Below, piece by piece: positions 59,548 through 64,000 of a stretch of DNA of 64,000 bases. Position numbers and translations under genes: made by a program. The stretch is taken from NCBI RefSeq assembly GCF_002846415.1, contig NZ_PJMX01000001.1, positions 2,976,001 to 3,040,000 of the forward strand, read 5' to 3'. The notes under the pieces are model-generated. The model was not told the DNA's origin. It made no database searches and saw only the letters and a program-made list of their open reading frames with translations. Numbering within the stretch: position 1 is the first letter of the stretch; each line of letters starts with the position of its first letter. This DNA is from Streptomyces sp. TLI_146. Its GTDB lineage: Bacteria > Actinomycetota > Actinomycetes > Streptomycetales > Streptomycetaceae.

Positions 59548-60348
59548 TCAACTCCCCGATGCCGCAGGGGCGGTGGGCGCGCTCACATCGAAGTACCGCG
59601 CCCTGGGCGCCGCTTTCATGAGGGCGACCAGCGTACGGGCCTTGAGCTCCCCCTCCTCGTCACTGCCCCACATGACCGTACGCCCGCGGCTCAACTCCAG
59701 GGAGACCGCGTCGTAGGAGGTGACCCGGACGAGTCGGGTGTCCTTGGCGACGGCGGACGGGAGTTCGCCCGCCACCTTGACCGCTTCGCGCACCAGTGCG
59801 TCGGACGGAAATCGGCGCAGCGAGGGCGAGTTGTCCGGGTTCAGTTCGAGCAGCGGTACGTGCGCGGGCGCCTTGGCGACCGTGGCGAACCGCACACCCT
59901 TGGCGTCCACTTCGGTGAAGTTCGCGCCTTTTTTCACCAGCAGAACGGGCTTGCGCTCGGTCACGTCGAGCGTGATGCCGTGCGGCCAGGAGCGGCTGAC
60001 GTCCACCGAGTCGAGCCGCGGCAGCTTGCGCAGCAGCCGGGCCTCGATCGCGTCCGTGTCGACCGAGACCAGCGGGGATCCGACCGGAACGGCCGCCGCC
60101 GCCTCGACTTCGGCGGGGGTGAGCACCTCGGTGCCGGTGGTCTCCACCTGCTCGGCCCGCAGCCAGGTGGAGCCGTACAGCACCCAGACGACGGCCGCGC
60201 CGAGGACGACGGCGGTGGCCAGAATCAGCAGCAGCCGGCGCCGGGCGGGCAGCCGCAGCCGCAGCCGTCCCGCGGGGCGGCGGGGGCCGGACGGGCCGGA
60301 CTTCCTCGCCTGTCCCGCTCCGCGTCGAGCGGTCGCCTGTCCGGCCAC
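59548..60348 (-). CDS. ftsQ: Cell division protein FtsQ
   Basis: FtsQ is a bitopic divisome protein. The 266 residues comprise a basic Arg/Pro-rich cytoplasmic tail, one membrane segment at about 39-59 (LLLILATAVVLGAAVVWVL), then the POTRA domain (AEQVETTGTEVLTPAEVEAA) and the beta domain (SRSWPHGITLDVTERKPVLL). GTG 60348 lies 24 bases after the murG stop. The gene before ftsZ, as in most actinobacteria. Confidence 0.95.
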   Translation of the reverse strand: MAGQATARRGAGQARKSGPSGPRRPAGRLRLRLPARRRLLLILATAVVLGAAVVWVLYGSTWLRAEQVETTGTEVLTPAEVEAAAAVPVGSPLVSVDTDAIEARLLRKLPRLDSVDVSRSWPHGITLDVTERKPVLLVKKGANFTEVDAKGVRFATVAKAPAHVPLLELNPDNSPSLRRFPSDALVREAVKVAGELPSAVAKDTRLVRVTSYDAVSLELSRGRTVMWGSDEEGELKARTLVALMKAAPRARYFDVSAPTAPAASGS

Positions 60349-60372
60349 GGTCCCCTGCCTTCTGCCGCTCCG

Positions 60373-61458
60373 TCAGCGCGCGGCGATCGCCTCGTACACC
60401 ATGCCGACGAGCAGGTCGTCGGCGTCCCGGCGGCCGAACTCGGAGGCGGCGCGGGACATCTCGTACAGCCGGTGCGGGTCGGCGAGCACGGGCAGGACCT
60501 GGTCCTGCACCCACCCGGGGGTGAGTTCGGCGTCGTCGACCAGCAGACCGCCGCCCGCCTTCACCACCGGCTGGGCGTTGAGCCGCTGTTCGCCGTTGCC
60601 GATCGGCAGCGGTACGTAGGCGGCGGGCAGCCCGACGGCGGAGAGTTCGGCGACGGTCATCGCGCCCGCGCGGCAGAGCATCATGTCGGCCGCGGCGTAC
60701 GCGAGATCCATCCGGTCCACGTACGGTACCGGGATGTACGGCGGCATTCCGGGCATGTTGTCGACGCGCGGCACTTCGTTCTTCGGGCCGACCGCGTGCA
60801 GGATCTGGATGCCGGAGCGCTGGAGCACCGGAGCGACCTGCTGGATCACCTCGTTGAGGCGGCGGGCGCCCTGCGAGCCGCCGGAGACCAGCAGCGTCGG
60901 CAGGTTCGGGTCCAGGCCGAACGCGGCGCGCGCCTCGGGGCGGACCCGGGCGCGGTCGAGGGTGGCGATGGAGTGCCGCAGCGGGATGCCGATGTAGCGG
61001 GCGCCGCGCAGCTTGCTGTCGGGCGTGGCGACGGCGACCCCGGCCGCGTACCGCGAGCCGATCTTGTTGGCCAGGCCGGGGCGGGCGTTGGCCTCGTGGA
61101 CCACGATCGGCACCCCGAGGCGCTTGGCGGCCAGATAGCCGGGCAGCGCCACATAGCCGCCGAAGCCCACGACGCAGTCCGCCTTGGTGCGCTCCAGGAT
61201 CTGCTCGGCGGCCTTGATGGTGCCGCGCAGCCGCCCCGGGACCGTGATCAGTTCGGGGGTGGGCCTGCGGGGCAGCGGGACGGCCGGGATGAGCGCGAGC
61301 TCATAGCCCCGCTCGGGGACCAGCCGCGTCTCCAGGCCCTTCTCCGTGCCGAGGGCCGTGATCCCCACGGTCGGGTCCTGCCTGCGCAGGGCGTCCGCGA
61401 GGGCGAGCGCGGGCTCGATGTGGCCGGCGGTCCCCCCACCGGCGAGTACGACATGCAC
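60373..61458 (-). CDS. murG: MurG glycosyltransferase
   Basis: MurG adds GlcNAc to lipid I to form lipid II. A 361-residue GT-B enzyme: HVVLAGGGTAGHIEPALALA at the N-terminus, GFGGYVALPGYLAAKRLGVP, VHEANARPGLANK, the donor-site VSGGSQGARRLNEV, and CRAGAMTVAELSAVGLPA. The start is GTG 61458, six bases after the ftsW stop. Confidence 0.97.
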   Translation of the reverse strand: MHVVLAGGGTAGHIEPALALADALRRQDPTVGITALGTEKGLETRLVPERGYELALIPAVPLPRRPTPELITVPGRLRGTIKAAEQILERTKADCVVGFGGYVALPGYLAAKRLGVPIVVHEANARPGLANKIGSRYAAGVAVATPDSKLRGARYIGIPLRHSIATLDRARVRPEARAAFGLDPNLPTLLVSGGSQGARRLNEVIQQVAPVLQRSGIQILHAVGPKNEVPRVDNMPGMPPYIPVPYVDRMDLAYAAADMMLCRAGAMTVAELSAVGLPAAYVPLPIGNGEQRLNAQPVVKAGGGLLVDDAELTPGWVQDQVLPVLADPHRLYEMSRAASEFGRRDADDLLVGMVYEAIAAR

Positions 61459-61464
61459 CGAAAT

Positions 61465-62814
61465 TCACCGCTCTCCGGACGGACGCTTCTTGACGCGCCG
61501 TCTCATCGACTTCCAACTCACCCGAGGCTGCCGCATGGCCAGCGCCGCCCGCGCCGCGGGGTCGTCCCGCGCGAACGCGATCAGCAGCCCCACGGCGAAC
61601 ATGGTCGGCAGCAGCGCGGACCCCCCGTAGGAGAACAGCGGGAGCGGGACACCGGCGATCGGCAGCAGGCCGAGCACCGCACCGATGTTGATCACGGCCT
61701 GGGCCACGATCCAGGTGGTCACACCTCCCGCGGCGTACCTCACGAAGGGGTCCTCCGTGCGTCCGGCCACGCGGATACCCGCATAGCCTAGAGCCGCGAA
61801 CAGGGCGAGCACCGACAGTGTCCCCGCCAGGCCCAGTTCCTCACCGGTGATGGCGAAGATGAAGTCGGTGTGCGGTTCGGGGAGTTGACCCCATTTTTCC
61901 ACACTCGCACCCAGGCCGGAACCGAACCATCCGCCCGAGGCCAGGGCGTAGATTCCATGGACCGCCTGCCAGCACTGGTCCTGCGGGCCGGGGTCGGTGG
62001 CCCCGATGCAGGCGAGCCGGCCCATCCGGTTGGGGCTGGTCTTGATGAGGATCACGGCGAGGGTCACGGCCACCGCGAGGACGCCCCCGAAGAGCCGGGT
62101 GGGCGCCCCGGCGAGCCAGAGCAGGCCGAAGAGGATCGCGCAGAGGATGATCGCGGTGCCCATGTCGCCGCCGAGCATGATCAGCCCGAGCAGCAGGAAG
62201 GCCACCGGGACCAGCGGCACCAGCATGTGCTTCCACTGGGTGAGCAACCGTTTGTCCTGCTTGCGGGCGAGCAGGTCGGCGCCCCACAGGATCAGCGCCA
62301 GCTTGCCGAACTCACTGGGCTGGAGCTGGAACGGGCCGCCCAGGTAGATCCAGTTCTGGTTGCCGTTGACCGACATCCCTATCCCGGGGATCTGTACCAG
62401 GACCATCAGGAAGACGGTGACCATCAGCATCGGGTACGACAGCGCCCGGTGCAGCTTGGCGGGCATCCGGGCGGCCGCGAACATCAGGCCGCCGCCGATC
62501 AGCGCGGCGAGGAACTGCTTGCGGAAGAAGTACGAGGCCGGCAGCGACAGCTCCAGGGCCTTGATCATCGAGGCCGAGTAGACCATCACCAGACCGAGCA
62601 CGGTGATCAGCAGCGAGCTGCCGAGGATCAGGTAGTACGCCGTGAGCGGCCGGTCCCAGGCCCGCCGGGCCCGCTCGAACAGCCGCCGCGGGCCGCCGCC
62701 CCGCTGTCGTGACGGGGCGCCGCCCGTGCCGCCGCGCCTGACCGCCGGGCGGCGTACGGACCCGGCGGCACGGCTGCGCAGGACGAGCCCGGGCGGGGTC
62801 GCTTCGGCCGGCAT
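61465..62814 (-). CDS. ftsW: FtsW lipid II polymerase
   Basis: A SEDS-family glycan polymerase of the divisome. The 449-residue protein has about ten membrane segments, starts with a basic Pro/Gly/Arg-rich tail, and has ILGLVMVYSAS-like TVLGLVMVYSASMI, IYLGGPFQLQPSEFGKLALI and FSYGGSALLPTMFAVGLLI. The LGGDMGTA loop matches other SEDS proteins. The basic C-terminus ends VKKRPSGER. It follows murD after a 61-base gap. Confidence 0.96.
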   Translation of the reverse strand: MPAEATPPGLVLRSRAAGSVRRPAVRRGGTGGAPSRQRGGGPRRLFERARRAWDRPLTAYYLILGSSLLITVLGLVMVYSASMIKALELSLPASYFFRKQFLAALIGGGLMFAAARMPAKLHRALSYPMLMVTVFLMVLVQIPGIGMSVNGNQNWIYLGGPFQLQPSEFGKLALILWGADLLARKQDKRLLTQWKHMLVPLVPVAFLLLGLIMLGGDMGTAIILCAILFGLLWLAGAPTRLFGGVLAVAVTLAVILIKTSPNRMGRLACIGATDPGPQDQCWQAVHGIYALASGGWFGSGLGASVEKWGQLPEPHTDFIFAITGEELGLAGTLSVLALFAALGYAGIRVAGRTEDPFVRYAAGGVTTWIVAQAVINIGAVLGLLPIAGVPLPLFSYGGSALLPTMFAVGLLIAFARDDPAARAALAMRQPRVSWKSMRRRVKKRPSGER

Positions 62815-62875
62815 GTGTGCTGTCCCCTCCAGTCGTGCCCGGCGCCGCCGGTCCGCGGGACGGGGTCCCGGCCGG

Positions 62876-64000
62876 CTAGGCGCGCTTCGCGGCGAGTTCG
62901 CGGACCGCTTCCGCGAACGCCTCGCCGCGCTTGTTGTAGTTGGTGAACATGTCCATCGAGGCGCAGGCCGGGGCCAGCAGGACCGTGTCCCCGGGCTTCG
63001 CCAGCCCGGCCGCCGCGCGGACCGCCTCGGACATCGCCCCAGTGTCGGTCCGCTCGACGTCGACCACCGGTACCTCGGGGGCGTGTCGCGCCAGCGCTTC
63101 GGCGATCAGGTGGCGCTCGGCGCCGATCAGGACGACCCCGCGCAGCCGCTTCGCGGACCGCTGGACGAGCTCGTCGAAGGACGCGCCCTTGGCGAGGCCC
63201 CCGGCGATCCAGACGATCGGCTCGTAGGCGGCCAGGGAGGCCTCGGCGGCGTGCGTGTTGGTCGCCTTGGAGTCGTCCACGTACGCGACCGAGTCCACGT
63301 CCGCCACATGCGCGATCCGGTGGGCGTCGGGGCGGAAGGCCCGCAGCCCGTCCCGTACGGCCTTGGGCTCGACGCCGAAGGCGCGGGCGAGCGCGGCCGC
63401 CGCGAGGGCGTTGGCGATGTTGTGGGGCGCGGGCGGGTTGACGTCCGCGACCTCGGCCAGCTCCTGGGCGTTCTTCTGCCGGTTGGCGACGAAGGCGCGG
63501 TCGACCAGGATGCCGTCCACCACGCCGAGCTGGGAGGGGCCGGGGGTGCCGAGGGTGAAGCCGATCGCCCGGCAGCCCTCCTCGACGTCGGCCTCGCGGA
63601 CCAGGTCCTCGGTGGCCGGATCCGCCACGTTGTAGACGCACGCGACCGTGTTGCCCTCGTAGATCCGGCCCTTGTCGGCCGCGTACGCCTCCATGGAGCC
63701 GTGCCAGTCGAGGTGGTCCGGAGCCAGGTTGAGCACGGCGGCCGAGTGGGCGCGCAGCGAGGGCGCCCAGTGCAGCTGGTAGCTGGAGAGCTCCACGGCG
63801 AGTACGTCGTACGTCTCCTCGCCGAGCACCACGTCGATGATCGGCGTGCCGATGTTGCCGACGGCGGCGGTGCGCAGGCCCGCCGCGCGCAGGATCGACG
63901 CCAGCATCTGGGTGGTGGTGGTCTTGCCGTTGGTGCCGGTGATCGCCAGCCAGGGCGCGGCCTTCTCGCCGCGCAGCTGCCAGGCGATCTCCACATCGCC
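62876..64000 (-). CDS. murD: UDP-N-acetylmuramoyl-L-alanine:D-glutamate ligase, C-terminal part (5' end cut by window edge)
   Basis: Mur ligase adding D-glutamate to UDP-MurNAc-L-Ala. Visible are the ATP-binding ITGTNGKTTTTQMLASIL, VLNLAPDHLDWHGSMEAYA, HNIANALAAAALARAFG, and YVDDSKATNTHAAEASLAAY, the mid-domain Lys/Asn region typical of MurD. The reading runs off the window with no start, so the substrate-binding N-terminal domain (about 100 residues) is missing. First of the murD-ftsW-murG-ftsQ-ftsZ series. Confidence 0.96.
   Translation of the reverse strand, partial: GDVEIAWQLRGEKAAPWLAITGTNGKTTTTQMLASILRAAGLRTAAVGNIGTPIIDVVLGEETYDVLAVELSSYQLHWAPSLRAHSAAVLNLAPDHLDWHGSMEAYAADKGRIYEGNTVACVYNVADPATEDLVREADVEEGCRAIGFTLGTPGPSQLGVVDGILVDRAFVANRQKNAQELAEVADVNPPAPHNIANALAAAALARAFGVEPKAVRDGLRAFRPDAHRIAHVADVDSVAYVDDSKATNTHAAEASLAAYEPIVWIAGGLAKGASFDELVQRSAKRLRGVVLIGAERHLIAEALARHAPEVPVVDVERTDTGAMSEAVRAAAGLAKPGDTVLLAPACASMDMFTNYNKRGEAFAEAVRELAAKRA

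Overview
The window is a high-GC actinobacterial chromosome segment, almost certainly from a Streptomyces. The evidence is strong G/C bias at third codon positions, many GTG/TTG starts, coupled stop/start overlaps, a Streptomyces-type divIVA/sepF/ftsZ division cluster, the bifunctional priA in the his operon, and trpM next to trpC. As far as I can recall, gene order matches the core region around trp, his, dnaE, phoD and ftsZ in Streptomyces coelicolor. No phage, transposase, CRISPR array, rRNA or tRNA gene was seen.

Layout. (1) 1-2224: the 5' end of gltB and a VIT/CCC1-like metal transporter, both minus strand. (2) 2466-10207, plus strand: a tightly coupled run of four ADP-ribosylglycohydrolase-family genes (the second frameshifted), a ribokinase-like kinase, a CaiB/BaiF CoA-transferase and a CitE-like lyase. 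This is the least explained system here and looks like an orphan catabolic or salvage operon. (3) 10449-17468, minus: lgt, a DsbA-like membrane protein, trpA, trpB, trpM, trpC and small membrane proteins. (4) 17641-26208, mostly minus: trpE, hisI, hisF, a RidA-like gene, priA, hisH, a 54-residue membrane protein, hisB, hisC and hisD. One TIGR03085-type gene lies on plus. (5) 26384-30662, plus: a beta-helix-like membrane protein, an unrecognised protein, a LON-N protein, a YbaK deacylase and a 24-codon gene resembling ribosomal protein bL37. (6) 30883-34787, minus: a membrane protein, an ABC exporter and a NYN-domain protein. (7) 35079-45561: a small conserved-looking ORF, dnaE (minus), then DUF2252, a membrane protein, a second DsbA-like protein, Tat-exported phoD, a dienelactone-hydrolase-like gene (minus) and an MscS channel. 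(8) 45660-50139, minus: a CPA1 antiporter, rluD, lspA and a histone-H1-like/DksA fusion. (9) 50436-53865: T-box leader and ileS of the IleRS2 type with an altered HIGH motif. (10) 54210-64000, minus: divIVA, yggT, sepF, yggS, pgeF, ftsZ, ftsQ, murG, ftsW and murD, which runs off the window end.

How the genes work together. The trp and his blocks share PriA, which covers both the HisA and TrpF steps, so no separate trpF is expected. trpD and trpG are not in the window. The last block is the polar growth and septation machinery plus lipid II synthesis. Lgt and LspA are two successive lipoprotein-maturation enzymes.

Seven intergenic loci carry the same palindromic element, built on GTCGCGCAGTTCCCCGCG and its reverse complement, mostly just after 3' ends of genes. 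A second short repeat occurs twice and, at 54037, is nested inside a copy of the first.
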